A DNA stretch of 43,703 nt from JBAZOY01 sp041648505 (lineage in GTDB: Bacteria; Desulfobacterota; Syntrophia; Syntrophales; CG2-30-49-12): the NCBI GenBank assembly GCA_041648505.1, contig JBAZOY010000015.1, forward strand, positions 1-43,703, in the 5' to 3' direction. The notes under the pieces were generated by a model. The model saw nothing but the letters and a program-made list of their open reading frames with translations. It was not told where the DNA came from and made no database searches. The translations under genes and the position numbers were made by a program. Of this stretch, positions 17,157 through 25,990 are shown piece by piece; positions within the stretch are counted from its first letter, which is position 1, and every line of letters begins with the position of its first letter.

Positions 17157-18578
17157 TCAGGGTTGAATGAGAATAGTCGGGTACAAGCCTGCAAGTGGAC
17201 CATCCGGATAAGGTTGGATGGTGTTAAACGAGATGTTCTGGTTTTTTTGGGCATGTCCTTTGTGGTTTTTGCCGTCAAAAAACGCGCCGTTATCTTCCAG
17301 AATGTGATGTATGCGATTTTTAAACGCGGAAACAAAACTCGCCCCGTCCCCTTCGAACATCATGTCTCCCTTGTAAAGCCTGCCGTTGATCTTAGAAAAA
17401 GCTTCCAGAGTCAGGCTATTAGCTTCAAGTTCGGTCTGGTTGGTGACCAAGCCCCAAACGATGTGACCGTCGGGTATGGTCAGCGGCTTTTTGATGTCGA
17501 TAATTGTATGGGGCATGATGATGCTGTCCTTGCCGATAGTAAGCCGATAATCCGGCTGACCTTGCAGGAAGCTGTTAAATCCCACAAATACATTTTCCCC
17601 CAAATCGGCCTCGATGATTTTGGCGCCATGGGCGGTAACGTTATAGCCTTCCAAGCGCGAGTTGATGATGTAGCAATTTTCCTGCGCGTTGGCTCCTTTG
17701 CCCAACCATGAATTTTCAAGATAGGCCCGCTGTGCAACCAGAACATTGTCGCTGATCTGGGTTTTGGGTTTGATAACGGCAAAGCGGTCTAAGGATGCGG
17801 CGGCGGGAATACCGGCGGGTCGTTTGAGGTTGACCACTTCAAAAACGCGCTGAAAGTCCTCCTTGCGTGCCTCCACAAAATCCATGAATACTCCGCGCGG
17901 CTTTTTGCCTGCTGTAAAACAAATATATTTCTGCAATCGGTCCGGAGGATACTTGTACAGAAAATTAAACTCGCCGCGGACGCGGGCCCATACAGTTCCA
18001 GGATCGGTCTTGAGATGGCCGATCTCTCCAGCCTGAATGTAGGAATAAGCCCCGACAACACAATCATTCATCGTGGTTAGATCGACCGTACTGAAAGGAC
18101 CTAAAAAGCTGCCGTCGATAGGTGAACCATGGATATTGGCATAATGAGTGGATACGGTGCTGGTGATAAAAAATCGCTCATGGCTCTCGGGGTCGTGGGA
18201 ATAGCTGTGGACCAGGGTTTTAATCAGAAAGCTGTCTTCGATATCAATGATCTCATCCTTGGTTAATCGAATGTTGAAATCCGAAAACTTGAATACCTGG
18301 CCTTTCTTTTGAAGTTCATCGCCCCGGATGTCCGTTTTATAAAGTATGGAATTGGCCGTCCGGCATTTACCCAGAAAATAGCTGCCAGCTAAACTGGAAT
18401 GTCGGAATTCAAAGCTCAAGGGATGATGCGGCGTGATACCGTAAAACGCGTAGAATTTGACCATCTGGCCCAAAGGGATAAGATTACGCATTAATGGGGT
18501 TACGTCATAATCAAGCTCGCGCAGATTGATGTTGACTCTTTGCATGATCCGGGCCATCAACTTTTTAAGTTCCTTCAT
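17157..18578 (-). CDS. Left-handed beta-helix (hexapeptide) transferase-like protein
   Basis: A 473-residue protein whose middle and C-terminal parts show hexapeptide-type turns: FLGPFSTVDLTTMNDCVVGAYSYIQ, ISDNVLVAQRAYLENSWLGKGANAQENCYI and ADLGENVFVGFNSFLQG, ending in the sugar-nucleotidyltransferase-like IGKDSIIMPHTIIDIKKPLTIPDGHIVWG. This fold occurs in acyltransferases and gamma carbonic anhydrases; the three-His metal pattern of the latter could not be confirmed. No signal peptide or TM segment is seen. It is the last gene of the one-strand run 17157-25973, nine bases after a CBS-domain gene. The position behind an anion transporter and a phosphorelay makes it a plausible effector. The reaction is unknown. 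Confidence 0.75.
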   Translation of the reverse strand: MKELKKLMARIMQRVNINLRELDYDVTPLMRNLIPLGQMVKFYAFYGITPHHPLSFEFRHSSLAGSYFLGKCRTANSILYKTDIRGDELQKKGQVFKFSDFNIRLTKDEIIDIEDSFLIKTLVHSYSHDPESHERFFITSTVSTHYANIHGSPIDGSFLGPFSTVDLTTMNDCVVGAYSYIQAGEIGHLKTDPGTVWARVRGEFNFLYKYPPDRLQKYICFTAGKKPRGVFMDFVEARKEDFQRVFEVVNLKRPAGIPAAASLDRFAVIKPKTQISDNVLVAQRAYLENSWLGKGANAQENCYIINSRLEGYNVTAHGAKIIEADLGENVFVGFNSFLQGQPDYRLTIGKDSIIMPHTIIDIKKPLTIPDGHIVWGLVTNQTELEANSLTLEAFSKINGRLYKGDMMFEGDGASFVSAFKNRIHHILEDNGAFFDGKNHKGHAQKNQNISFNTIQPYPDGPLAGLYPTILIQP

Positions 18579-18587
18579 TTTATATCC

Positions 18588-19151
18588 TTACGTTAGCGTA
18601 TGTTCGTAATCCTTTATGGAACAAAATATTGCCGCGAATACATCGGTCAGCCGCAAGATGCCGACGATATCCTTTTCACGGGTGACTAAAAGGGATAAAT
18701 GATCGCCGCGGACCAGTTGATGAATGGCGATGTCCAGGGATGCATCATGGGCGACATATTCTCCTTCGGTCGGGGTTTGCATGAATTCTTCCACCTTCAA
18801 GCTCATGGCTTTGGTGTAAAGATCCTTCAACGGTGCGCCTTTAAGGCGTTTTTGTTTTTGAATGTCGCGAATAAACGGCCGGCTGAAACCAAATCGGGCA
18901 AGTTGCATAAGGCTCTCTCCATCTTCTTCTTTTGGTTCAAGAGCGCGAAGTACATCCAATTGACTCAGCTTGCCGACGACACGTTTTTCCTTATCCAGTA
19001 TCAATATGGCTCGGTGCTTGTAGGTATGGTGATTGAATGCCTCCTGGGCTTTCTCCAAAGCCAAAACAGCGTCAAGTAACGTGGATCCTGCCGGAACCGT
19101 GGCATATTCGGAAAGGGGCAGCATTAATTCCGTGATGGTATAGTTTTTCAC
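18588..19151 (-). CDS. Two-CBS-domain protein
   Basis: A 187-residue cytoplasmic protein made of a CBS pair. The first domain (about 1-75) is ELMLPLSEYATVPAGSTLLDAVLAL with AILILDKEKRVVGKLSQLDVLRAL. The second (about 115-182) has VEEFMQTPTEGEYVAHDASLDIAIHQLVRGDHLSLLV and DIVGILRLTDVFAAI. CBS pairs bind adenosyl nucleotides and act as energy or ionic sensors. It lies nine bases before the beta-helix gene and 30 after the ChpT-like gene, and probably gates or reports on this cluster. The ligand is not predictable from the sequence. Confidence 0.9.
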   Translation of the reverse strand: MKNYTITELMLPLSEYATVPAGSTLLDAVLALEKAQEAFNHHTYKHRAILILDKEKRVVGKLSQLDVLRALEPKEEDGESLMQLARFGFSRPFIRDIQKQKRLKGAPLKDLYTKAMSLKVEEFMQTPTEGEYVAHDASLDIAIHQLVRGDHLSLLVTREKDIVGILRLTDVFAAIFCSIKDYEHTLT

Positions 19152-19181
19152 GCCTATCCTCCACTTTCATCAATCTTAATT

Positions 19182-19847
19182 TCACAGATTTATCTTTTTC
19201 GGCAGTTTGACAATAAACTGTCCGGCGCCGGTATTGGTTTCAATTTCAGCATCAAGCGCCCTGATCAAGTCTCTTTCTCTTTCTGAAGGAAATATATCCG
19301 GCGCCATTGATGTTAACTTCTGCAAGCCTGCAAACTCAATCCATGCACGATCTTCCTTTTCCCCGACAATTATTCTCACAGTCTTTCCTTCCCCTGTTAC
19401 GGTTGTGGCAAAGTCCAGACAACACCACAGGAGGTTTTCCAACAGGAAGGGATTCGTTGTAATATTAATCCTGTCGTTGCTGTATAAAGGACATAACTCC
19501 ACTCCTCGCATATCTGCGAACCTGACCGAGAGAGAGGTAACGAGTCCTAACGTCTCACACAAATCTATACTGTATAAAAACTCATCCACGCTATGTGCGA
19601 ATCTGTTCATATTGTTTACGATTAGATCCGCACGCTGGACCTGCTTCTTCATTGAGCCTGCCAAAGATTTAAAACGTTCATGATTGATAGTCCCGCCTTT
19701 TTCTGCTATCAGGACAAGATCCTCCAGAAGACCTGCATTTTCATTAAGAACGGCTAGAACATTTTTGATCTCATGGGAGATTGAAGCTGATATCTTCCCG
19801 AAAAATTGTAATCCTCTCTTGCTGATGATGTCCAGATCAAAACCCAT
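19182..19847 (-). CDS. Degenerate histidine kinase, ChpT-like phosphotransferase candidate
   Basis: A 221-residue protein with no sensor or TM part. A dimerisation/phosphotransfer helix has His25 (FFGKISASISHEIKNVLAVLNENAG). It is followed by an ATPase-like domain that lacks the NN pair of the N-box (FLLENLLWCCLDFAT instead), the DxGxG motif and the GTGLGL lid; only the last strand, TGAGQFIVKLPK, is recognisable. This matches the design of ChpT-type histidine phosphotransferases. The ATG at 19847 is preferred over an overlapping GTG at 19862 because GAGGAG sits seven bases before it. It follows the single-domain receiver and probably relays phosphate between the receivers of this cluster. Function is inferred from motif loss. 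Confidence 0.65.
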   Translation of the reverse strand: MGFDLDIISKRGLQFFGKISASISHEIKNVLAVLNENAGLLEDLVLIAEKGGTINHERFKSLAGSMKKQVQRADLIVNNMNRFAHSVDEFLYSIDLCETLGLVTSLSVRFADMRGVELCPLYSNDRINITTNPFLLENLLWCCLDFATTVTGEGKTVRIIVGEKEDRAWIEFAGLQKLTSMAPDIFPSERERDLIRALDAEIETNTGAGQFIVKLPKKINL

Positions 19848-19858
19848 GGCAATTCTCC

Positions 19859-20227
19859 TCACTTCTCCGTAACTTCATTCATCTTCTTAATGAGTTCCTC
19901 TATATCAACCGGCTTTACTAAATAATAGTCAGGTCCGGCTTCGATCGAGCCGGCCCTGAAATCCGCTTCAGAACCATGCCCGGTTATAAAAATAAACTTC
20001 ATACCGGCATACTTCTCTTCCATCTCTTTTTTCAGCTTTATGCCGCTCATCCCTGGAATCTTCACATCCAGAAGAGCGACATCGTATCTATTGTTCTCTA
20101 ATTTACTCAGGGCGTCTTCTGCGCTGGTTGCCCAATCAGCATGAATACCCCGGAGAGATAATCGTTCTGCCATGGCAGTAACGAGTTCCTCCTCATCATC
20201 CACTAATAATACCCGCATCTTTTTCAC
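19859..20227 (-). CDS. Single-domain response regulator receiver
   Basis: A 122-residue CheY-like receiver with no output domain: acidic pair in VLLVDDEEE, phospho-acceptor Asp54 (VALLDVKIPGMSG), Thr in FITGHGSEAD and Lys in LVKPVD. The GTG start at 20227 has GGGAG seven bases upstream and overlaps the end of the kinase gene by 32 bases, indicating translational coupling. The GSEAD and KPVDI segments closely resemble those of the receiver in the 21995-23218 protein, so both may be partners of one kinase. Confidence 0.92.
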   Translation of the reverse strand: MKKMRVLLVDDEEELVTAMAERLSLRGIHADWATSAEDALSKLENNRYDVALLDVKIPGMSGIKLKKEMEEKYAGMKFIFITGHGSEADFRAGSIEAGPDYYLVKPVDIEELIKKMNEVTEK

Positions 20228-21998
20228 TGTTTTCTCCCTTTTTCATGTTAAGAGGAACGTATACAATGAAGGTTGTGCCCTTTCCCAACTTGCTTTCCAC
20301 ACTGATCCTTCCCCCGATTTCCTGAATAAGATTGTATGTTATGGACAGTCCGAGCCCGGTGCCCCCCTGTCCTGTTTTTCGTGAAAAAAACGGCTCAAAT
20401 ATGCGATTTATATCTTCTTGAGCAATGCCACACCCGTTGTCAATAAATTTTATGGAAACAAAATTCCCCTCACGAAGGGCCTTGATTTTCAGGTACCCTT
20501 CATCTTTTACTGATGCATAAGCATTATTAATAATATTAAGAAATATCTGCTGGAGCTTCCCCCTGTCGCTTTCAAATGGTGGAATGTCTTCCGATATCTC
20601 CACCGTAGTTTCAATGGCCCGCAGTTCGGCCTCCTTACTCACAAAACTCAGAACTTCCTCGACAACTTGTTTCAGGTTAATGGTCTCTATACTGGTATCT
20701 AGATTCCTCGAAAATGTCAAAAGTCTCTTTGTGATCGTTCCAGCCCTTTTTACCGACCTGAGTATTGAGTTTACAAGGTCTAAAAGTTTCCGGTCATCGG
20801 CATATTCCTTCCTAAGGATAAAAAGATCCTGGATCAGACCTGCCTTTTCATTGATAATCGCAAGGGGATTATTGATCTCATGGGCTACGCTCGCTGCCAT
20901 CCGCCCTATGGAGACCATCTTATTGGAATACTCTACCTGGTGGAGAGTAAATAAACGCCTCTCATCGGCCATCTTCATTCTCTTAACCATGTAACTGGCG
21001 GTCCTCAGAATGACTGTTACGATAATCGTTATACTGATTAACAGAAATGCGATAAGCTTCAAACGTGTTCTGTACCAGTGCTTCATAAGTACATCTTTAT
21101 TTTTAACGATCATTAAAATAAAGGGGCTTTCATCGATATACCTGTAACCTACGATAATATCCTCATTGTCTTGACTCCTACCCGCCAAAACTTCGCTTTT
21201 GACGGAATATGCGGGAACAGGTAACGCTAGTTTTTCGAGCACCTTGCCGTGATACCGTGAAGGAGTCTGTAAGATGCCGTTATGATTTATCATGAATGCG
21301 TCCCCACTGCCGGCCAGTTCCAGATTGGTGAGAAGATCTTCAAAGGGAGAAAGGCTCAAGGCCGCTCTTAGAATGTAAAAAGAATTGTCGGAAGCTGGAC
21401 CTTTGACTGCAATGATCAAGTGGGGTACGTTTCGAAATCCCAAAAAGACATCGCTTATATACACCCCGGAATCAACGACCTGTTTAAACCACTCCTGGTC
21501 TCGATAGTTCTTGCCCTGTAGATTGTAAGGACCGGCATAATTTCTCTGAAACCCTGAAGAATCGATTACCCCAAGGTCCACGAATCCCCCACCGAAGCTT
21601 CTCTTAAGATTTTCGAGTATATCCTCAAGCCTCTCCCTGTTATTCAGGGTCTCAAAACTATTGTCATGAACAATAAAATCCAAGGCGGATTTACGCTCAG
21701 TAAGAAAAAAGGATATAGAACGTCTTGTATTTGAGACAATACGGGTTGTACGCAGGATGAATTCCGACTCAATTGAATGCTGTATAGTCACATAGTTCAC
21801 CAGAGTAATGAAAAGCAACGGTAAGATTGAAACACCACCTGTGATCAGGACAACAGACTTCCATATCCGTCGGTAATTAAACAGATACCTGGATCTCCCT
21901 GGGGCTGCTCTTTTTGTCTCCCCAAAAGTAATTTTTAGTTTTTCCCGCAAGCTCATATTTGCATTACCTGGACTATTTCTTATCAGACAACTGTTCAC
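20196..21998 (-). CDS. Membrane sensor histidine kinase with periplasmic Cache-type domain
   Basis: About 600 residues. TM1 lies near 48-68 (SVVLITGGVSILPLLFITLV). A large extracytoplasmic domain (about 70-315) has Cache features (FGGGFVDLGVIDSSGFQRNY, YISDVFLGFRNVPHLIIAV, GDAFMINHNGILQTPS). TM2 is near 325-345. The HisKA domain has His373 (MAASVAHEINNPLAIINEKA) and the ATPase is complete: NIINNAYASVKDEG, DNGCGIAQED, GTGLGLSITYN. The start is ambiguous. A GTG at 21998 overlaps the stop of the previous gene as GTGA, and an ATG at 21956 (MSLREKLK) has AGGT at a fair distance. It is the only clearly active kinase in the 17157-25973 run and therefore the likely phosphate source. Confidence 0.93.
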   Translation of the reverse strand: MNSCLIRNSPGNANMSLREKLKITFGETKRAAPGRSRYLFNYRRIWKSVVLITGGVSILPLLFITLVNYVTIQHSIESEFILRTTRIVSNTRRSISFFLTERKSALDFIVHDNSFETLNNRERLEDILENLKRSFGGGFVDLGVIDSSGFQRNYAGPYNLQGKNYRDQEWFKQVVDSGVYISDVFLGFRNVPHLIIAVKGPASDNSFYILRAALSLSPFEDLLTNLELAGSGDAFMINHNGILQTPSRYHGKVLEKLALPVPAYSVKSEVLAGRSQDNEDIIVGYRYIDESPFILMIVKNKDVLMKHWYRTRLKLIAFLLISITIIVTVILRTASYMVKRMKMADERRLFTLHQVEYSNKMVSIGRMAASVAHEINNPLAIINEKAGLIQDLFILRKEYADDRKLLDLVNSILRSVKRAGTITKRLLTFSRNLDTSIETINLKQVVEEVLSFVSKEAELRAIETTVEISEDIPPFESDRGKLQQIFLNIINNAYASVKDEGYLKIKALREGNFVSIKFIDNGCGIAQEDINRIFEPFFSRKTGQGGTGLGLSITYNLIQEIGGRISVESKLGKGTTFIVYVPLNMKKGENSEKDAGIISG

Positions 21999-23218
21999 TT
22001 CACTGTGCTTTCCCTGCAGATCTTCTTTTGGGCACTTTTGATCGTCTCGCTCAATTTATCGATATCCACCGGTTTCTGCAAATATGCGAATGCCCCCAAT
22101 CCCATACAGATTTCCTTGTCAGCTTCGGATCCATGGGCGGTAAGGATAACAACCTCAACTAAGGGATTGGTCTGCTTTACCCTTTTCAGCACCTCTATTC
22201 CATCGATGCCCGGCATCCTGAGATCCAGAATCATTACATCAGGTTCATCCTCTTTGATCAGTTGAAGGGCGGACTCGCCATCATAGGCCACAGCCGATCC
22301 CATATCTCTCATAAGTAATCGTTCGGACAAGGTCTGCACAAACTCACGTTCGTCATCTACAAGAAGCACTTTGGAGGGCATATCAAAATCAAATTTTCTG
22401 TATATGTCCGTCTTGTGAAATCCCGGCCCCACTTTTGTCAATACGGTTTTTACTCCCGGCACCTTATTCGCGATATACTTCAGTTCATCTTCAAGACGGC
22501 CCAACATTAGAACATGCTTATTTATCGTCAGGGTTACTTCCCCACATTTAGATTCCACTCCAACATTATGTCCTTCCTTTGCAAGACTTACCTCAACCTC
22601 GGCAGAGAGCAGAAAATCCCCGACTGCCTGTCTTGAATACTGTGTGGCTTGAACAGCTTCATTTCCCATGCTTTTTTCAATAGACATTATAATTTCCAAT
22701 TCCCCCATTTTATCTGTGGGAATGAGCATATCATAAAGCGAGGAATCCCAGGGATCTTGTTTATTAAACAGATTATTAGTCCATACAGCACGATCTTCAT
22801 CCTGTTTATGAATGAGCTTCAATGCCTCATCTTCGGTTAATCCCTGTTCTTTAACGGCTGTCGAAATCCTGGAGGGCAGATTCGCGATAAGGCAGACGCG
22901 AAGGACATGGTTTATCTCTTTAGGTATGAGGTGAGAGACAAAGCCCTCAATAATAAGATCTTCATTGGTCAGCATTCGGGCCAGGACCAGCTTGAGATAG
23001 GCAATGGAGCGCTCCCTTTCGTGCGTGAACTTATTGAACACCGAGGTCCGTGCGGAAAAGGCTTTCTCCATTTTATTTATTGGAATACCCGAAATGCTGC
23101 TGGCTTCCGATACTATATTATGGTCTCTAGCCACTATACCCCCCATATTAGCGGACAGTTCTGTGACAACAGGCTCTTCATTACAGAATATGCTACTAAA
23201 TATGCTTACACAAGACAT
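21995..23218 (-). CDS. Cytidylate-kinase-like domain, BON-like segment and receiver fusion
   Basis: A 407-residue protein. Residues about 1-190 resemble the cytidylate-kinase-like family (IVARDHNIVSEASSISGI, FTHERERSIAYLKLVLARM, LIIEGFVSHLI, RVCLIANLPSRI, ALKLIHKQDEDRA, WDSSLYDMLIPTDKM). The family's N-terminal P-loop, normally rich in Gly, is replaced by FSSIFCNEEPVVTEL. A BON-like segment follows (about 200-280, VGVESKCGEVTLTINKHVLM). Last comes a receiver (about 290-400) with Asp332 (VMILDLRMPGIDG) and Lys in QKPVD. AGGAGG lies five bases before the ATG. It is 27 bases downstream of the SulP gene and overlaps the kinase gene by 4 bases. It probably is a response regulator whose output is nucleotide or protein binding rather than DNA binding. 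Confidence 0.75.
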   Translation of the reverse strand: MSCVSIFSSIFCNEEPVVTELSANMGGIVARDHNIVSEASSISGIPINKMEKAFSARTSVFNKFTHERERSIAYLKLVLARMLTNEDLIIEGFVSHLIPKEINHVLRVCLIANLPSRISTAVKEQGLTEDEALKLIHKQDEDRAVWTNNLFNKQDPWDSSLYDMLIPTDKMGELEIIMSIEKSMGNEAVQATQYSRQAVGDFLLSAEVEVSLAKEGHNVGVESKCGEVTLTINKHVLMLGRLEDELKYIANKVPGVKTVLTKVGPGFHKTDIYRKFDFDMPSKVLLVDDEREFVQTLSERLLMRDMGSAVAYDGESALQLIKEDEPDVMILDLRMPGIDGIEVLKRVKQTNPLVEVVILTAHGSEADKEICMGLGAFAYLQKPVDIDKLSETIKSAQKKICRESTVK

Positions 23219-23245
23219 ATAAGCCTCCTGATTCTTTTCTTACCA

Positions 23246-25369
23246 TCAAACAAGACGGCAGGTTATAAGCGGACATATCTCTTCGATGCCCGAACGATGT
23301 GTTTCTTCATATACAGAACTGATAGCATTCTCCATTGTAGGATAAAGATGGTCCTCTCCTATCTTTTCTATAAAATGAGTGCGTTTAAAGACTTTCATCA
23401 CAGATTCATTCACCCCGCTTAAAGAAATATCAATACCGGCACTTCTGACTCTGTCCACAAGTAAAGATAAGGTCTCTTCCCCTGATGCGTCCATGTCGTT
23501 GATACCGTTAGACACCAGGATGATATGCTTCAGATTCTTCTTGTCACGAATCTGTTCCATGATATTATCTTCCAGATAACTTGAACTGGCAAAGAAAATT
23601 GGTCCATCAAAACGGACCATGGCAATATACTCACATTCTTTCAACCCGTGGGTTGCCGCACAGCGAAGCGCATTATCCTCATACCTGGAAAGAGCCGCAA
23701 CCCTCGGCCTCATACTCTTGTAGAGAAAAACTAACAGTGAAAGCACCACTCCGATCATGATTCCCTTATCCAGATGCGGGGCAAAGATCAGGGTGGCAAT
23801 AAAGGTAATCACGGAGATAACCCCATCATACCATTGGGCTTCCCAGGCATGTATGAATCCGGAAACATTGATCAGACCTATGACGGCCATCATAATAACT
23901 GCAGCAAGCACAGACTGTGGCAGGTGGTAAAGCAACGGGGTAAAAAATATAAGTGCCACGACAACCGTGAGACTTGAGAATATGCTTGATAGTCCCGAGA
24001 TCGCTCCGGCCTGGAGGTTCACGGCAGATCTGGAAAAGGAGCCGGAGACCGGGTAGCTCTTGCTTATAGCGCCGCAGATGTTGGCCATACCCTGGCCAAT
24101 AAGCTCTTGATTAGGATCCAGGCGCTGACCCGTCTTTCCTGCCATTGCCTTGGCGATGGAAATAGCCTCCATAAACCCCAGAAGAGAAATGATTGCCGCG
24201 TATGGAAAGAGATGCAAGAGTATCTTATAATCGATTTCAGGAATCGATATGGATGGAAGCCCCCTTGGAATGGAACCAACAACTTCTCCGCCACCGACCA
24301 TGACAATTCGATCATCCGGGAGGGGATTATTACCGACCTTTATATGCAAAATACGATGGTCATATTTTACTCCTGCGGGAAGATCTTCCAGCAAATAATA
24401 CTTTTGAAGGCCGTTCATATCGGAACCACACTTGAACTTGAGATCTCTGATCCTTTCTCTATAAATATGTGCTTTCTCCCTAAGATCCCCAATATTAGCC
24501 GTAAGCACATTGGCTGCATGCTCCGCGTCGAGAACAGAAACAATATTATGTCTTTTACTGACTTCATCAATGATTTTATAGGTCTCGGTCCGTTGCTCGG
24601 CGAATTTAGAAATATCATCGACAGTTTTATTAAAACCGCTTATCAGATCACGAGCTTCTGGAGATTCGATAGCCGAGATGCTTATATTGATATTGCGTTC
24701 GAACCCGACGGCCCATGAAAGTATAGTAGTGACAACCACTGCCACAAGCACATTGGGAACCTTTGGGTAAAACAATTTAAGACCGTACATAATGGCAAAG
24801 GCTAGTACCCCCATAAAAAGTGTAGGCCAGTGTGTATAATTAAAAGCCGCCTGAATGACTCGAATGACAGTTTCATAATGGTGCTCTCCACTGTCTACAT
24901 ACACACCGAATATTTTTGAAAGCTGCGACGATGCGATGATAATGGCTGCGGCATTTGTAAAGCCGTTGACAACCGGATGGGAAAGGAAATTTACAACTAC
25001 CCCAAGCCTTAAAACACCGAGAGCAAGCTGGAATAGGCCCACCATCAGGGAAAGCATGATTGCATAAGCGATATATCCTTCAGTGCCAGCCGTGGCCAGT
25101 GGTGCAAGTGACGCTGATACCATTAATGAAACAACAGCGACCGGTCCGGTCGCAAGCTGACGGCTTGAACCAAACAGGGCAGCAACCATGGGTGGCAGTA
25201 ATGCGGCATATAACCCGTAATAGGGGGGTAGACCTGCCAGCTGCGCATAGGCCATTGACTGCGGGATGAGTACCAGCGCTACGGTGAGTCCGGCGATGGC
25301 GTCATTCTTAAGTGTTTCTAAATTGTAATTTTTAAACCACTCTATAAATGGAAATATCTTATAAAGCAT
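23246..25369 (-). CDS. SulP-family anion transporter with STAS domain and large central insert
   Basis: Inner-membrane transporter for sulfate, bicarbonate or a related anion, about 707 residues. The N-terminal TM block has the family signatures GLTVALVLIPQSMAYAQLAG and GLPPYYGLYAALLPP. A hydrophilic, helix-rich insert of about 140 residues (roughly 225-365: FNKTVDDISKFAEQRTETYK onward) interrupts the membrane domain before VGSIPRGLPSISIPE. TM helices then resume (ESIGQG-type region LIGQGMANICGAISKSYPVSG). A C-terminal STAS domain (about 555-690) has VRFDGPIFFASSSYLED and LVSNGINDMDASGEE. The ATG at 25369 is preferred because the longer reading frame would overlap the TetR gene by 65 bases; GGAGGG lies 11 bases upstream. 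It follows the TetR gene by 22 bases. Confidence 0.9.
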   Translation of the reverse strand: MLYKIFPFIEWFKNYNLETLKNDAIAGLTVALVLIPQSMAYAQLAGLPPYYGLYAALLPPMVAALFGSSRQLATGPVAVVSLMVSASLAPLATAGTEGYIAYAIMLSLMVGLFQLALGVLRLGVVVNFLSHPVVNGFTNAAAIIIASSQLSKIFGVYVDSGEHHYETVIRVIQAAFNYTHWPTLFMGVLAFAIMYGLKLFYPKVPNVLVAVVVTTILSWAVGFERNINISISAIESPEARDLISGFNKTVDDISKFAEQRTETYKIIDEVSKRHNIVSVLDAEHAANVLTANIGDLREKAHIYRERIRDLKFKCGSDMNGLQKYYLLEDLPAGVKYDHRILHIKVGNNPLPDDRIVMVGGGEVVGSIPRGLPSISIPEIDYKILLHLFPYAAIISLLGFMEAISIAKAMAGKTGQRLDPNQELIGQGMANICGAISKSYPVSGSFSRSAVNLQAGAISGLSSIFSSLTVVVALIFFTPLLYHLPQSVLAAVIMMAVIGLINVSGFIHAWEAQWYDGVISVITFIATLIFAPHLDKGIMIGVVLSLLVFLYKSMRPRVAALSRYEDNALRCAATHGLKECEYIAMVRFDGPIFFASSSYLEDNIMEQIRDKKNLKHIILVSNGINDMDASGEETLSLLVDRVRSAGIDISLSGVNESVMKVFKRTHFIEKIGEDHLYPTMENAISSVYEETHRSGIEEICPLITCRLV

Positions 25370-25391
25370 CTGTAACTTTACCCTCCGGATT

Positions 25392-25973
25392 TCATTTATT
25401 TTCCAACATTCTCTTACATAACTCGATAAGCTCAGAATAAAGCGAACCTGCGTCATAAAGATTGTATGTATTAAACCTGACCAAACCGTCCACCATTGAG
25501 AAGACGATCATTGCTGCCTTCCTGGGAGGAATATTTATTATCGTTCCTTCCTTCTGACCCTCTAAGATTGCCATTTCAAAGATATCGATGAAGCAGCTAT
25601 ATATGGCCTCAAGATGTTGCTTGCAGACAGGGTTGACTTTGGCCAGCTCGTATGCATCGTGCCTGTGCAAAAGACGAAAACGATCCTCCATTGTACTGGC
25701 AAGATTCAAGTAAAAAGTTAGTGTACTCTCCATCATATCAAGTCCGGAATCACAACGAATCTCTTTTTTATGTTGTGCAAATTCAACAATTATATCTTCC
25801 TTAAACTTCTTAAGGATATGTATAAATAGCTCTTCCTTGTTTTTGAAATGATAGAATATTGTCCCTTCCGCTGCACCTGTCAATTTTGAGATCTCCGACA
25901 TATGGGTTTGATCAAAACCTTTTACAGAAAAAAGGACGGTTGCTGCATTAAGTATAGCGTCTTTCTTGGACAT
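25392..25973 (-). CDS. TetR/AcrR-family transcriptional regulator
   Basis: A 193-residue regulator. The N-terminal helix-turn-helix covers residues about 1-50 (DAILNAATVLFSVKGFDQTH, SEISKLTGAAEGTIFYHFKN, KEELF), and the all-helical ligand domain fills the rest. It is divergently oriented to the beta-barrel gene at 26236. A perfect 38-bp palindrome starts 17 bases upstream of its start codon and is its likely operator. It probably represses itself and the downstream SulP-phosphorelay run. The ligand is unknown. Confidence 0.93.
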   Translation of the reverse strand: MSKKDAILNAATVLFSVKGFDQTHMSEISKLTGAAEGTIFYHFKNKEELFIHILKKFKEDIIVEFAQHKKEIRCDSGLDMMESTLTFYLNLASTMEDRFRLLHRHDAYELAKVNPVCKQHLEAIYSCFIDIFEMAILEGQKEGTIINIPPRKAAMIVFSMVDGLVRFNTYNLYDAGSLYSELIELCKRMLENK

Positions 25974-25990
25974 ATTATTATCTCAAATGG

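Noticed and set aside
17136..17711. Long + strand ORF of 191 codons
   Set aside because: It lies opposite the beta-helix transferase gene, which has a convincing protein pattern; the + strand translation resembles no family and has no fitting Shine-Dalgarno.
24107..24718. + strand ORF of 203 codons inside the SulP gene
   Set aside because: Antisense shadow of a clear transporter; the translation shows no domain.
25370..25456. 29-codon N-terminal extension of the SulP gene
   Set aside because: It would overlap the TetR gene by 65 bases and the added residues are not SulP-like; the ATG at 25369 fits family starts.
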